Of a stretch of 64,000 bases of DNA, positions 12,754-24,599 are shown one piece after another (positions within the stretch are counted from its first letter, which is position 1; every line of letters starts with the position of its first letter). Made by a program: the position numbers and the translations under genes. A model generated the notes under the pieces. That model made no database searches. It was not told where the DNA came from and saw only the letters and a list, made by a program, of their open reading frames with translations. Source of the DNA: Myotis daubentonii (lineage: Eukaryota; Chordata; Mammalia; Chiroptera; Vespertilionidae); NCBI RefSeq assembly GCF_963259705.1, contig NC_081840.1, positions 4,521,062-4,585,061 of the forward strand, read 5' to 3'.

Positions 12754-12764
12754 TGTGTGTGTGT

Positions 12765-12846
<82 letters not shown>
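12754..12846. repeat. Compound (GT)n(GA)n microsatellite
   Basis: A GT run (12754-12797, with one TTCG interruption) passes directly into about 25 GA units ending in GAGAAAGG. Alternating purine-pyrimidine sequence next to a homopurine mirror tract can adopt Z-DNA and H-DNA in principle. Open frames through it (SLSLSLSL, HTHTHT on the minus strand) are artefacts of the repeat. Confidence 0.97.
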
Positions 12847-12850
<4 letters not shown>

Positions 12851-14257
12851 CAGACAAAAGGCACGGGAAGGATGGCACCTCTCGCCTGTAGGGGGTCTGC
12901 TTTCATTAAGAACATGTGCTTCCCTCAGACCCCTGACAGTGGCTGTGAAGCAGTGGAGGGCTGAGGTGGCTTTGAACTCCAGTGAAACATACAAAACAAA
13001 GAGTGTTCAAGTAGTGGAACTGGCTTTCAAAGGCCGATTCCACAGGGTCCTCCACCCCCCCCCCCACTTGCTTGGCCCCCGTCACCTCCACGCAGGTCCC
13101 TCTCACTGCTCCGGCCCCACCCACCCCTTATAGCTCCCAGGTCCTCATGGAGGACTCAGCCACTTACAGTTGTTGAGTGATTAAATATTTAGAATCAGGG
13201 CAATGAGGGAGGTGTTGAATAATAAATGCTAAGGTTGGAGCAGGCTCAGATAATTTCTGCAGATTTCTTCGCCGATGGCCTCTTTGATTCCAAGGCAAAA
13301 CCTCACCCCCACAATCCTTTAATTAACATTTTGGGGGAGCAGCTGTGACAGAATATGTCTCTATCACTGTTTTTTTCATGAACCCCTGCCCTGCCATTGG
13401 CTCATTCTGCCGTCACCCAGGCCCCCAGACATGCAGACACCCCATGGTGAGTGCACCGTCCCTCGTTTGTCTTTGAGTACTCAAGGGGAATGCATGTTTA
13501 TAAACTCAATCCCTAGACCACAACACAACATTGCCATTGCCATGACGGGATGTGGACGGAAGTTTTTGAGGTATGCGGACAGCAGGAATGGAGCTCCCTG
13601 TTCATGGGCCACATTCAAGCAGTTTTCTACCATTTCATGCACAATTGTCTTTGATGCTCAGCACAACTCCACGTGGAAGCTACTGATGTGACTCAGAATT
13701 TTGTAGCGGGGAGAGCCAAGACTCAAAGGGCTTAGGTCATTTGCTCAAGTGCTGGGGGGTCGGGGCGGGGGTCATTGGCTCCTGGAGTAGGGCAGGTTCC
13801 ATTCCAGGGAAGAGGGATAGAGAACTGAATCAGAAGTAGCCCTTGCCCTGGTGGGAGGCTCAGAGCAGGAGGGGGGAGACTCCCCAGCACGCAGCAAGTA
13901 GTGCACGACTGTGGGGAAGGGAATTGGGAGGAAGACAAGCAATTGGCCAGCTCTGCATGGAAAACAGCATCGGAAAGGTAACATGGGAGCAGAAGCTAAA
14001 ACACGGTGAGATGTTTTCCTGAGGATGAGCCTGGGGACCGACCAAACCTTTCATCCTCTGAGTGGTTCTAAACTGTTCCTTCCCAATCTCTGCAGAAGGA
14101 ACAGATTGTGTCACCTGATAAGGATGCTGCAGTCCAGCCATCTTTTCCTTTTTGGATCAAGGTTGTAGCACTGTATTCTGAAAGCACAGACTCTGAGGGC
14201 ATTTGAAGGTGGTTTGCGTGGGGTCAGTGTGACCAGTGGCAAACTTCTATTCTCTGC
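12847..14257. other. Unique sequence, no gene recognised
   Basis: It contains a C-run near 13058-13070. The stretch 13180-13360 is treated separately as a possible conserved element. Minus-strand frames at 13732-14141 overlap one another and have no recognisable domain. Confidence 0.4.
13180..13360. other. Possible conserved non-coding element
   Basis: Repeat-free AT-rich block with GATTAAATATTTAGAATC, CTTTGATTCCAAGGC and CCTTTAATTAACATTTTG, i.e. TAATTA-like homeodomain cores and HMG-like CTTTGAT. This is an inference from motif texture only. Confidence 0.2.
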
Positions 14258-14580
14258 TATAGATTGATTGTGCCCACGCCCACTTATATATTGAAATCTA
14301 AGGCCTTTGGGAAGTGATTAGGCCATGAGGGTGGAGCCCTTTTGAATGGGATTAGTGCCCTTATTAAAAAGACCCCACAGAGCTCCCTGGCCTCTGTGAG
14401 GCCACAATGAGAAGATGGTGCCCGATGAAGCAGGATGCAGGTCCTCCCCGGACACTGAATCTGCAGAGCCTTGATCTTGAACTTCCAGCCTCCAGAACTA
14501 AAGAAAAAATGAATACATTTCTGTTATTTCTAAGCACCTCATCTATGGCATTTTGTTACAGCAGCCCAAAAGGATGACGA
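14258..14580 (+). mobile_element. MLT1A-like MaLR solo LTR, plus strand
   Basis: It begins TGCTATAGATTGATTGTGCC and continues GGCCTTTGGGAAGTGATTAG, GGATTAGTGCCCTTATTAAA and CAGCCTCCAGAACTAAAG. It ends in CTATGGCATTTTGTTACAGC then AGCCC. These are in the order of the MLT1A consensus, including the AATACATTTCTGTTATT polyadenylation-side region. It is a solo LTR; no gag or pol sequence flanks it. Confidence 0.85.
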
Positions 14581-15149
14581 CCCAATCTATAGAGTGATAA
14601 TGTCAGAAATCACTTAAAAGATTTAGGGCATTCTCCCTGCAGCAAAGGATGCTGGGGGAAAATCTCTTCTCTAGTGCAAAAGGAAACTTAGGGGCATACT
14701 GGAGCCAAAGGCTTGGCACACGTTCCCGTGCCTGCATTTGTGTCCGTCCTGATTCAAACTGAGCCCCTTTCTCACAGCGTGACACAGTCACGGGGAGCCA
14801 GGTTTCACCATGTTTGTAAATGTGTCCTTACTCTGCCGTCCGCCATAGGCTGTCAGCTTTCAGCAATCTCCTGTTCTCCTCTTTCCCATCGGCCCTCGGG
14901 GACACAGGCACATGGTTTGGGTGCCTGGCATGCTATCTTGGGTAACTGACAGGGGGAAACCTGCAGGGGCCCAGACTTTTATGCTCTCAACATTTTACTT
15001 ATTGCTGCGACTCAGAAATGATTCCTTTCAACATCAGAAAACTTCTCTTCCCGCTCCCTCCATGCACAACACGGAAAAGTTATATCCTTGAATGTCCTTG
15101 ATGATTTTTGAAGCAAAGGAAGATCACAAATTCACATGCAAATCAAATG
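14581..15149. other. Unique sequence, nothing recognised
   Basis: No repeat or gene is supported here; the frames are short. Confidence 0.4.
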
Positions 15150-15560
15150 TATCAAGTGCCTCTCCAGGCAAAGCACTCTCTCAGAAGCATCTTATCCATG
15201 CAGTGGTTCTCAACCTTCCTAATGTCATGACCCTTTAATACCGTTCCTCATGTTGTGGTGACCTCCAACCATAAGATTATTTTCGTTGCTACTTCATAAC
15301 TGTAATTTGCTACTGTTATGAATCATCATGTAAATATCTGATATGCTATATGTGTTTTCCGATGGTCGCGAGCCACAGGTTAAGAACTGCTGCAGAGCGT
15401 TCAATTTCTCCACAGGGTTTACAGGTGAGAAATCCGGGTCTCAGAAAACGTTCAGTGACAAGGCCAAGGTCACACAATGGGAGAACGGGAATGGTCAAGT
15501 CAAGATTAACCTCAGGCTTCTCACTAAGATCCTCTGGTGCCAACACGATGCATTTGTGTG
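15150..15560 (-). mobile_element. MIR SINE, minus strand, interrupted by a hAT element
   Basis: The flanks around the hAT insertion read AAGTGCCTCTCCAGGCAAAG to the left. To the right are ACAGGTGAGAAATCCGGGTC and GACAAGGCCAAGGTCACACA, the complement of a MIR core ('gaaactgaggcacagagaggttaag...aaggtcacac'). It is an old mammalian-wide repeat, diverged but clear. Confidence 0.65.
15201..15392 (+). mobile_element. Non-autonomous hAT element
   Basis: The left terminus is CAGTGGTTCTCAACCTTCC and the right terminus ends AAGAACTGCTG, the degenerate inverted partner. The interior shares CATGTTGTGGTGACC, TTATTTTCGTTGCTACTTC and ATGTAAATATCTGATATGC with the copies at 38416 and 62926. It carries no transposase. 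I could not match an 8-bp target duplication (TATCCATG versus CAGAGCGT). Confidence 0.85.
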
Positions 15561-16149
15561 AACACAAGGCATAATAGTGTCCGTGAGAACTGCAATGTGT
15601 TTCTTTCTAAAAGTGTAGGCACAGGAACTCCTATTCATCTAGCGCAGTATTTTCCTAAACGTATCTGTGAAGAATATTAGTTTAGGATGAATTCATGAAA
15701 AGGGGCCCTTCAAACTAGTCGGGGACCTGCTGGCTTAAGCAAAGTTAATTTCTTTGCTGCTGGCATTCAGAGAGCTTTCAATGCATGGATGTGCCCTGTG
15801 GACTTTCCAGGTGCATTTTTGGTGTTGCATTTGTTTAACAAACATGTGTATGCAGAGGGCACTGGGGTAAAATGGCGGCCGCAGTAGACAGTGAACCTAT
15901 AGGAGATAAAGAACCTGCCTCGCAAAAGTTCCAAGGGGGCAGAGCAGCCTCGAGTGGTGATCACACGTTGCCTACCTCCAGGCCGCTGTCCTGGGTGCCT
16001 GAACTCTGCTCCCTCAATGAATTTCGGTCCCAAAGCATTGATGGGCCCTCAAGCCAGTTACTGATACTTGTGAGCAGATACTGAGGCCATGTGACTGCCT
16101 GCACCTGCTCAGCTCCTAAGTGTCCATCACAGGAGCCTTAGAAAGAGTA
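15561..16149. other. Mostly unique, possible L2 remnant
   Basis: 15820-15960 has L2-complement-like wording (GCATTTGTTTAACAAACATG, CAGAGGGCACTGGGG), but is too decayed to be sure. Confidence 0.3.
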
Positions 16150-16330
16150 ACTACACAGCATGAGAGCACAGGCCTGAACACTGGCGTTGCCACTCGCTCG
16201 CTGCATCAGGCACATTGTAGACTTTTTGGCATCTCCACTTCCACCTTGGTACCATGCGGGTAAAATACAAGTTCAAGAGGGCTGTTAGGGGCCACCTGGT
16301 ACATGCCTGGGATGCCGTAAGTGAAAGTCT
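16150..16330 (+). mobile_element. Degenerate MIR SINE, plus strand
   Basis: Order of decayed MIR words: GAGAGCACAGGCCTGAACAC, TGCCACTCGCTCGCTGCATC, CATCTCCACTTCCACC, GGGTAAAATACAAG, ACATGCCTGGGATGCC. Moderate confidence because of divergence. Confidence 0.5.
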
Positions 16331-18442
16331 CCTTAACGAGGTCCCTTGACCTTCCAGCTCAAAATTGCCACCCCCTCGGCCCCCATCCCAGGTGCTTCCA
16401 ACCTTCTGTGCTGCTCTAGTTTTTTAAATCATAGTTTTTGTCACCTGATAACATCATATGGAGTTTATTTCATTATTATGTGGCTTGTGTATGGCCTGTG
16501 CCCCACTAGCCTGTTCCTCTGTCTGTCTGTTCATTCATGGATCCCATAGATCCAGCCCAGAGCCAGGTATGCAGGAGCTGTGTGCCGAGCAAACCTGTCC
16601 GAGTCATTTTTCATCAAACACGTAGTGAGCAGGCACCTCGCAGAGGCGTCCAGCTGGGCCCGGGGACGAGTCAGCGAAGGTCAGAGCAGGCAGAGCTCCA
16701 AGTAAACATTTCCCAGGCTCGGAAGCTCCCCCAGTAGGACCTGATCATATTCACCTGTCCACCACTCTCAGGGCAATACCATTGGGCCTACATGATGGTT
16801 AAAAAAAGAAACAGCCTCAGAAAGAGAGATTAAGTAGCATGCCCGGTCCATCTGCCCAGTGGGTCAGGGCTCAGGTCTCAAGACTGCTCGGGCCACACCG
16901 AGTGAGTGGTGATGGGAGCTGACTGTGGGGGAGGAGAGGGAAGGACCAAGGAGACCAGAGGGCCCCCTGGGACCCCTGGGTGACCAGAGGGAAAGTGCTT
17001 TAAGGACAGCGCTGGCTGCCTCGGATGTGGGCTGTGCCCCCTTTTTATCATGGGCTCTTCTCACACAGGCTCTTGGTGTTCGGTGGTGAGTGAACCTGTA
17101 GGAGATAATAAACCCAAGACGTTGCACATGAAAAATCAATAACCAGGTCAGAGCTGCTGCTGGAGGGAAGAGCTGCTCTTTGCAAGCGCAGTTTGTAGGC
17201 GACACAGTCTTGTCTCTAAAACCTTGCTTGTGCCCAGATGATACAGTCCACCCTTCCGCCTCCCAGGGCGGAGGACGCCCCCCAGGGGCAAGGGCTCTGT
17301 GTTGCCAGGGTCTCATCTTTATCCTCTCCCCAACGAAGGAAAGAAAGCAATTGCCGAGTCACCAACAGCTGCAGAGATGTATCACCAGTTGCCAAAGCTT
17401 GTTGCGAAGTTCAGGGCACCCTGCACCTGCCAGAGGCCACTGCAGAGCCTCAAGTAGGAAGCCCTCAAAGGTGGGGTGAGCGAGGGGCGGGAGCCGAACC
17501 GGCACCAGGTAAGGCTGACAAATGCCTTGTGGGAGACGAATCCTTCCTGCAGTTCACTGTTAAAGTCATAAAAGGTTCCTGAATCATTTCTTCCTGATAA
17601 GGGAGGAGACAATGAGGACTTCCTGGATTGATGATATTTGTTGTGTTAACTCAGCCAATCAAGTCTCTAGCAGAATTGAGCTCGGAGGCACCCTGGTTGC
17701 AGAATAACAGAAGGAAAGCTTGGGAAAGGAAGGGAGCTGCTCCACGTGGCCCATCCACCTACAGGCGGGAGGGCTTGGTGGTGAGCATCTGCATCCTAAA
17801 GTTTCCCAGCGTTTCCATCCTCTTTCTCCCACTTCATTCTTTTCAGGATTAATTCAAAGAAGTAGGACCCAGTGCCCAATGCTGCAGCGTTGCCTTAGTA
17901 AGCGTTCCCAGGAAGACCTTTGTCCCCATCCATAGCCCTGCGGGCTGCCCTCTGGTGCCGCTGGAATCTGATGTGACATGTGTTTGCCTTCCTGTTTGAT
18001 TAATGCAGCTCACAACCTCAGGCTGCCACTGAGCAGAGGTCAGTTCTGGCCCTTGGACCCTCCTGTCTCCCCAGCAGCAAGCACAGAGTAAGAATGGTTG
18101 AGAACTGTTTGTGGAATGAAATGGATGTCTCAAACAGAATCAGTGAGCAAAGGTTCCCCCACCACCTTTGGACATGTCTAGAAGGACGGCTTGCATTCAG
18201 TGATTTTGACGATGGTTGTATAATTTAGGGAACACTGTCTTATATTTGACAGTGGGACCATTTAAACAGATCTGAGTGACTATCAAACCACATTACACAT
18301 ACAATACACAAACACTGTATTTAGTTAAATTCTTAGAAATGATATCAAATGGTTACAGTTGATAACCAAAATGTGTACCTGGAATATGTATGAGCATGGA
18401 TTTAAAGCAAATGCCCTGATCAAGCTCCTGAAATATAGTAGA
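16331..18442. other. Unique sequence, no gene recognised
   Basis: GC-richer unique block. Frames on 16864-17316 (minus, 150 codons) and 17180-17582 (plus) overlap on opposite strands and carry no recognised domain. A 25-base word near 17090 resembles one near 15890 (AGTGAACCTATAGGAGATAA versus AGTGAACCTGTAGGAGATAA). Confidence 0.4.
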
Positions 18443-18976
18443 CTAGAGGCCCAGTGCAAGAAATTCATGCACGGGGGGTGGGAGTCATCCCCTCAGCCCA
18501 GCCTGCACCCTCTCCAATCAGGGACTCCTCAGGGGATGTCCTGAGGATCAGGCCTAAACTGGCAGTCGGACATCCCTTTCACAATCTGGGACCACTGGCT
18601 CCTAACTGCTCACCTGCCTGCCTGCCTGATCACCCCTACTGGCCCCCCCTGCCAGCCTGATCACCTCTAACCATCTCTGCCTGACAGCCTGGTTTCCCCT
18701 AACTGCCCCCCACCAACCTGTTCACCCCCAACTTCCCCCTCCCCTGCTGGCCTGCCCCCAACAGCCCCCCTCAGCCAGCCTGGTTGCCCCTCACTGCCCT
18801 CCTCTGCCAGCCTGGTCACCCCTCAGTACCCCTCTGCTGGCCTGGTTGCTCCACGCAGCCTACTGTTCAGTTGTTTGGTCATCCGTCACTAACCCCCCTG
18901 CCGGCCTTGTCGCCCCACTCAGCCTGTTCAGTCATCCGTTTGGTTGTGATGGTGCCTGGCTCTTTATATATATAGA
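18443..18976 (-). mobile_element. HeliBat-like Helitron, minus strand
   Basis: On the minus strand the 3' end is CTAG (18443-18446 on plus), preceded by the family hairpin, here decayed (GTGCAAGAAATTCATGCAC). The 5' end lies near 18976 (TTTATATATATAGA, then T). The flanks are A and T, as expected for Helitron insertion between A and T. The interior holds a pyrimidine-rich minisatellite-like array (18603-18960) of CCTGCCTGATCACCCCTA-type units. No Rep/helicase coding sequence is present, so the element is non-autonomous. Confidence 0.82.
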
Positions 18977-20831
18977 TAGATATTTAATTTGGAAAATAAA
19001 TGTAAAATAATACAGATAGTAGGAAGAATGTATGTGTGTATGAGTTAACATTTATATTATAGATATATGTTAAAGTAAAATGTTTAAATAATTAGCACTT
19101 CAAAGGAATAATTCATTGTGTGCCTCCTATTTCTTTTACAACTATAGTTGAGAAGGTTAGTTTATATAATTTGATAGAAGGAAACTGAAAATTTCTGTCC
19201 CTTGCTATGAACTTTGGCCCCCGTGACTTCACAGCTGAGCCATTTCACTGTCCTGATGTGGATGTCATCTTGGCATAATGTCACTTCCTTTTTCCTCCCA
19301 GGGTCAGCGTGCAGTGGGCCTGGAGAGTCCACTAAGTTCTAGTAAGATAACCCCACGTCCAAAATCTCAGGTTCCTCCCTCAAGACCCAAGTGAGAAACA
19401 TAAAGTCAACACAGAGTCAAGTGCTTCACCAAGGTCAGACCATCTTGATGACACTGTTAGGACATACACATTACCTGGGGATTTCAAATTTTTCAAAGTC
19501 AAACTGAAGTTGCACTGTGACCCCTCGAAGCACTGTTTGTTTGGAGGTAAAAATTGTGACCATTATTTTTGAAAACTCTTATGAGTGGAGAAAGGGAGAT
19601 AAACAAGGAACTTCAGATGATTTATTGAATGTCAAACTGGCCCAAAGTGATGGTGAAATACCCCCAACATGATTTACATGGATGAAATTTCTGTTTAAAC
19701 AATCAGCTTCCACTGGCCTTGGTTCAGGTCCTCAGAGGCCCACGAACTTGGCTGTTAAAGTCATTATGTCCTCACTGTGGCCAATGGGCTGAGTTGTGTT
19801 GAGCAACAATAGAAAAACACATTAACAAACATGTCTATCAAAAAGTGAGGGTTTGCTCAGAGCCAAAGCATCAGAATAACGGTGATTTCTCAGGAGGCTG
19901 TTGTCCCAATGAGGGTCCAAGAAAGTAGCATTGGACGTAAGCTCAGAGGACTTGGGTTTTATACAATGAGAGGCTCTACTTCTTAGTGCCCACGTGACTT
20001 TGGGGCCACTGCTTTGCATCTACAAGCCTCCATTTACTCATTGCATGAGGAGAATAATAGCACCTATCCTGACTATGGCACAGGCGAGGCTGTGTGACTT
20101 TCACCATATGAAAGTGATTGTTCCCATGACTTAATGTCCATTGGTAGCAGCTAAAAATGCTCAATCTCATTTTTCAAGGAAGAAAATAAAGATCATAGAC
20201 ATTTGGTTCAGCCAATGAAAAATGGAAAGCATGTGGTTACTCCCCAGACCAACACTAATGAGTTCCTGCCGGCTGTGCATGGCTAACTTGAATCGTGGTG
20301 TTTCAGCAAACTTCAACGATGACACTGAACCATTGAACTATTTCATGAATAAATAAGAATAAGCAATGGGCTTGATGCTCATTTCTTGCTGGGAAAGAAA
20401 GATGGACTCCACGAGGAACCACAATTTGAGCACTTGCATGCCTGGATTTTAGTTTTGGCAGTGCTGTTGGGAGGTAGATGTAACAAGAAGAAGAACCTGA
20501 GGGAGTCTGTCAGGCTTTCCAAAGTCACACACTAACAAAACACAGAGATATATTTTGACCCAAATCTTTCTGCCTCCAAAGTGTCTGCCTTTCTCCCCTG
20601 GCACCAAAGATGAGTTCTTGGATGTCTTTCAGCTGCTGTCGTGGTGCACGCGTTGCTGTTCTGCCCTGGAGGTCTTAGCAGGGCTGTGGGCTTCCTCACT
20701 CCTCTGTCCGATGTCACAAAACTCCAGGGCTGCTCAGTGACCTGCCTCTCAAATGAGGGGAAGCTCAGCTCAATGTATTGAGATTGTCTTCCACCCCCAT
20801 TGGACTAGAACTGAAGGCATAACATGGATTG
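18977..20831. other. Mostly unique sequence with one MIR
   Basis: 18977-19190 is AT-rich and may be decayed LINE sequence. The rest is unrecognised, apart from the MIR listed at 19960-20115. Confidence 0.4.
19960..20115 (+). mobile_element. MIR SINE, plus strand
   Basis: CCCACGTGACTTTGGGGCCA, TACAAGCCTCCATTTACTCA and GGAGAATAATAGCACCTATC follow the MIR order ('tgtgaccttgggcaa...gcctcagtttcctcat...ggataataatagtacctacc'). Confidence 0.7.
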
Positions 20832-21038
20832 TTTAAATATATATATTGATTTCAGAGAGGAAGGGGGAAGGAAAGAGATAGAAACAGCAATGATGACAGC
20901 GGATCATTGATTGACTGCCTCCTGCAGGCCCCCACTGGGAATCGAGCCCACAATCCAGGCATGTGCCCTGACTGGAATCGAACTGTGACCTCCTGGTTCA
21001 TAGGTTGACACTCAACCACTGAGCCACACTGGCCAGCC
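20832..21038 (-). mobile_element. Ves SINE, minus strand
   Basis: Complement of a Ves SINE. The right end CCACTGAGCCACACTGGCCA is the head complement; GGAATCGAACTGTGACC covers the B-box complement. GAGAGGAAGGGGGAAGGAAA is the body complement, with an AT-rich tail at the left. It is full length from head to tail. No obvious target duplication was found. Confidence 0.92.
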
Positions 21039-21223
21039 TAAAAGAGCTTTTTGAATGGAAACTCATTTTGTGATGGTTGAGAACATATTTGGGGCCAGGA
21101 GCACTCGGTTGGGTTCCCTCTTCTCCTCTTTCCCAAGGTTCATATTCCTGAGAAAGGCCTTTAGCCCCTCCTGAGCTCCAGTTACCCTCTGAAGTAACTT
21201 AAAACAATGGGATAGAGAGGAAA

Positions 21224-21735
21224 GGGAAGCCCTGTGCACTGTTGCTGAGAATGTACATTGAGGCAGCCACGATGGAAAACAGGATGGAGGTTCCTCAAAA
21301 AATTAAAAACAGAACTACTGTATGACCCAGCGATCCCATTTTTGGGTTTGTATTCAAAGGAAATAGAGTCACTAAGACGAAGAGATATCTGCATGCAAGT
21401 GCTCATTGCACCGTTATTTGCAGCAGTCAAGACATGAAAACAGCCCAAGTGCCCATCAACAGACAGTAGATAAAGAAGATGTGGTTCATCCATGCAATGG
21501 TACAGGACACAGCCATTAAAAGAAGGAAACCCTGCCATCTGTGGCACCATGGATGGGCCTTGAGGGCGTTACGCTTAGAGAAACAGGCGGACAGAGAGAG
21601 GCACTGATGCATGGTCTCACTCACATGTGGGATCTAAAAGAGAATCCAAACTCCTAGATGTAGAGAATGCATTGGTGGTGGCCTGAGGTGGGAAGGAAAT
21701 GAGTGAAGGTGGTTAAAAAAAAAAAAAAAAGCATG
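21224..21735 (+). mobile_element. L1 3' end, plus strand, 5'-truncated
   Basis: The end of ORF2 is visible but interrupted: TATGACCCAGCGATCCCATT, GCAGCAGTCAAGACATGAAA, AGTGCCCATCAACAGACAG. The 3' UTR follows (CATGGTCTCACTCACATGTG, GGGATCTAAAAG). A poly-A tract of about 16 bases ends it near 21731. Confidence 0.88.
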
Positions 21736-23265
21736 AAACATACTTGAAATGGTTCCTGGAACATGTTTTTTACTTTTTTAATCTCACATTAGAGATGCTT
21801 TCATACACTGGGCTACTCAATCTCCACTTTTCAGCAGCCTCGGAGGCCTGATTTGAATTAATCACTTTTTCATGCACAAGAACCACCATGCTACAAAGAC
21901 ACAGGTCTGTGTTTTTAACATCATTCAGCTGAACAAACACCGCACAACATGTCCAGGCGTCTCTGGAAAGTGTCTCTTTGCTAATCATCTGAAACAGAAG
22001 TGGATTTGCACCTGACCCCAGGCATCCAGGGTCCTGGAGCTGAAGGAGGCCAGCATGAAGCCCTGGGGCTGAGGGACCATGCTCTGGACCAGTGGCATCG
22101 CCCGCTGCCCTCTGGTCCTCTGGGTACCACACGCGCTGTCTGCCCCGGCCCCACAGGATCGCCATTCTTGGCTGGAGTACGTGTGGTTCCCAGCAAATCA
22201 TAGCAAAGGCTGAAGAAGTTGTGGAGGGAGACGTTAAAAGCCATTTTTTTCCTCCTTTGAAGTGTTTATGTGCTGAAATGTGAAGTTCACTGTCAGAAAA
22301 GTAACAATTTTATGGGGCCTCTGGCATCAGAACATCCTAGATGTAGTCCAGGAGCAGGGAACTGTGAAGGGCCACCAGTGGCTCCGCACGGAAGTCTCCG
22401 CATCTCTCCTGTTTGTGAACACTGCTCACCCCTCACCCGGGGGAGCCCCGCCCGCTGGTTTCCTTCTCTTCACAGCTGGGGCCAGGTGACCGAAAGCATG
22501 CGACACATTGGCAGAGGCCCTGGGAAAGGGCTCCAGGAAGCTTGTGTCAGGTGCTCTCCTCTGACTTCATAAAAATAACTCTCCCCTGAGCCTCATATGC
22601 GGGCAAAGTAGCTCATGATGGATTTTCACATCGTCTTTTAAATCCCAATGAGCAAAGCATGCCCAGTCCAATTCGGGGTGTGCATTTTCCTGTGTGTGCG
22701 CACATGTGTAGGTGTGCATGCATGTATACATGTGACTGTGTGCATGTGTCTGTGCATGTGGGCATGTGTGTGCGTGCATGTGTGTAACAGGAAAGGAAAG
22801 TGACAATCATGCAAATGCAAAGTGTGGAGTAGAAATCAATGGAGCAGCCATGATCCTCTGCTCTTGGCTGATGTCTCCCCATCACTGGACAGTTTAACAG
22901 ATGAGGCCTTGCTCCATCTCAACATGGAAAATGATAAAATCAGGAATACAATTAAACTACAATTTACAAACCCAGTTGTCCTTGGCCCAAGCTCGGTGCT
23001 CTAATCACTATGTCACTGCTCTGTCTTTGAATCAGAACAGGTTAGAGCTAAAGAGAACACACCACAAGGTCATCTGACCTGAAACTGTGGAAATTCCCCT
23101 TCCAGTGCCCCTGGGCCCCCAGGGATGCAGGTACCACCCATGACAACAAGCTGGCTGGCTGCTAACCATCCCCCCTAATTTTGAACCCAACACACCTGAG
23201 TCACAGACTATACATCACATGGTACATGTGTATACACACACCTATGTCACAAAGACTACAACCAT
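21736..23265. other. Unique sequence with a TG/CA-rich tract
   Basis: No gene was recognised. It includes the cryptic TG/CA tract listed separately. A minus frame of 143 codons (21770-22201) has no known domain. Confidence 0.4.
22692..22787. repeat. Cryptic TG/CA/GC alternating tract
   Basis: Almost 100 bases of imperfect alternating purine-pyrimidine sequence (for example TGTGTGTGCGCACATGTGTA and GCATGCATGTATACATGTG). It is an aged microsatellite with Z-DNA-prone composition. Confidence 0.85.
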
Positions 23266-23390
23266 CTAATTCGTTCACCCACTAACTACTTATTGAGCCC
23301 ATGTTGTGTGCCAGACTCTGAGTGTGGCTCTAGGGACACAGTCGCAGACAGAAAGGAATGCCCCCTGCCCTCATGTGTTCTAATCATCCA
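23266..23390 (-). mobile_element. L2 LINE 3' end, minus strand
   Basis: TTCGTTCACCCACTAACTAC, TTATTGAGCCCATGTTGTGT, GCCAGACTCTGAGTG, AGGGACACAGTCGCAGACAG and GCCCCCTGCCCTCATG follow the complement of the L2 3' terminus closely. Confidence 0.75.
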
Positions 23391-24599
23391 GTATTTCCAG
23401 ATACACCCACTGGCCGGAGCATGGACTCCAGTTGTGGGACAAGACAGGGTCAAGTTGCAGGACAAGCCCGAGCCAGGAGGCCCAGAGGGCGAATGGCTGG
23501 TGTCCACACTGAGGAGGAAGCGCAGCTTTGGGACGTTCAGTCAAAGGTTTGTCCACTGGCTGAGCAGGATTTTCTGAAATGTCCCCGACTAAGCCAAGGC
23601 TTGGCCTCAGCCCTGTGGCCTGCGGGGAGCTAGGCCCACAGGGAGCCATGAGGCCGCTCTAGAGGGAGATGAGGGGAGGCGGAGCCTGGAGTGGGGTCCG
23701 CTTCATCAGTGTCCTTTCTACTCGTGGATGGGGCTGCTCTCTACAGCCTGGCTCCGTTTCCTCCAGCCCTGGGTCTGGATATGACATCTTTCCCGGAACC
23801 CTGTAGGGAGGTCTAGGGAGCGTGCCCTGGACCTGGGACCTAAGGTCTCATCCTGAGGTCAGGCACTTAGTTTTGACCCCACAAATCCCCCACCAAAGGC
23901 CAATAAACCAATCTTCTGCAGAAGCTCTGTCCCCCAACCCCCCACCCCCACGCACAGAGACCCCTGCCTCTCTGCAAAGGTTCCATCCGGGAGGGACCAG
24001 AAGGCCAAGGTCCACCAGCTGGTCCTGCAACAGAGCCTCGTCCCAGTGGGAAGGGAGCTTGTCCGCTGCCGAGGTCCCTTGGGCTTAATGAACTTTTAAG
24101 CAGCTAAGAGCAGAAGGGAGTCCAAGCCGATGACAGAGGAGTCACCTTTCTGGGGAGACATCACAGAAGGAAAATCCTTCCTTTGAGCCTGGAGAAGACT
24201 CTCCCAGATTCCATAAGTGTGGTTATCAAGGAAGGCTTCTTGGAAGAATAAAAAACTGGGGACATGCACAGGAACTAACCAAAGAAAAGAAGGTAACTCA
24301 TGGGCGAATCAAATATTGCATGAAGGGTCAAGGATAGATTCCAAGAAGCAGCCAGCATTGGCCTCATAAGGGGTAAATATGAAGCTTTAGGGAGAGACAG
24401 CCTAGAGGCCCTGTCGGGTCAACTTGAGAGAGGTCCAGGGAACCGACAGGGAGGAGCAGGGGCCTGGTATGGCAGCTGGAGAGGGCGGCTCAGCCTCCGT
24501 GCCCCAGCGTCAGCACCACACAGCCGAAAGGACGCTGCCTTTTCCGGACAACACACTCAAGTTTGAGTTCTAATTCCTCCACAGCTCAGCTCCGAAAAC
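23391..24599. other. Unique sequence, nothing recognised
   Basis: GC-rich with several short overlapping frames on both strands; no gene or repeat is supported. GGAAGGCTTCTTGGAAGAAT at 24230 resembles an L2-interior word, but the context is too decayed. Confidence 0.4.

Noticed and set aside
12546..13133. 195-codon frame containing a VCVCVC/RERERE stretch
   Set aside because: The middle is simply the GT/GA microsatellite translated; the flanks have no recognisable protein.
14258..14580. Intact endogenous retrovirus
   Set aside because: Only a solo MaLR LTR is present, with no gag, pol or env sequence next to it.
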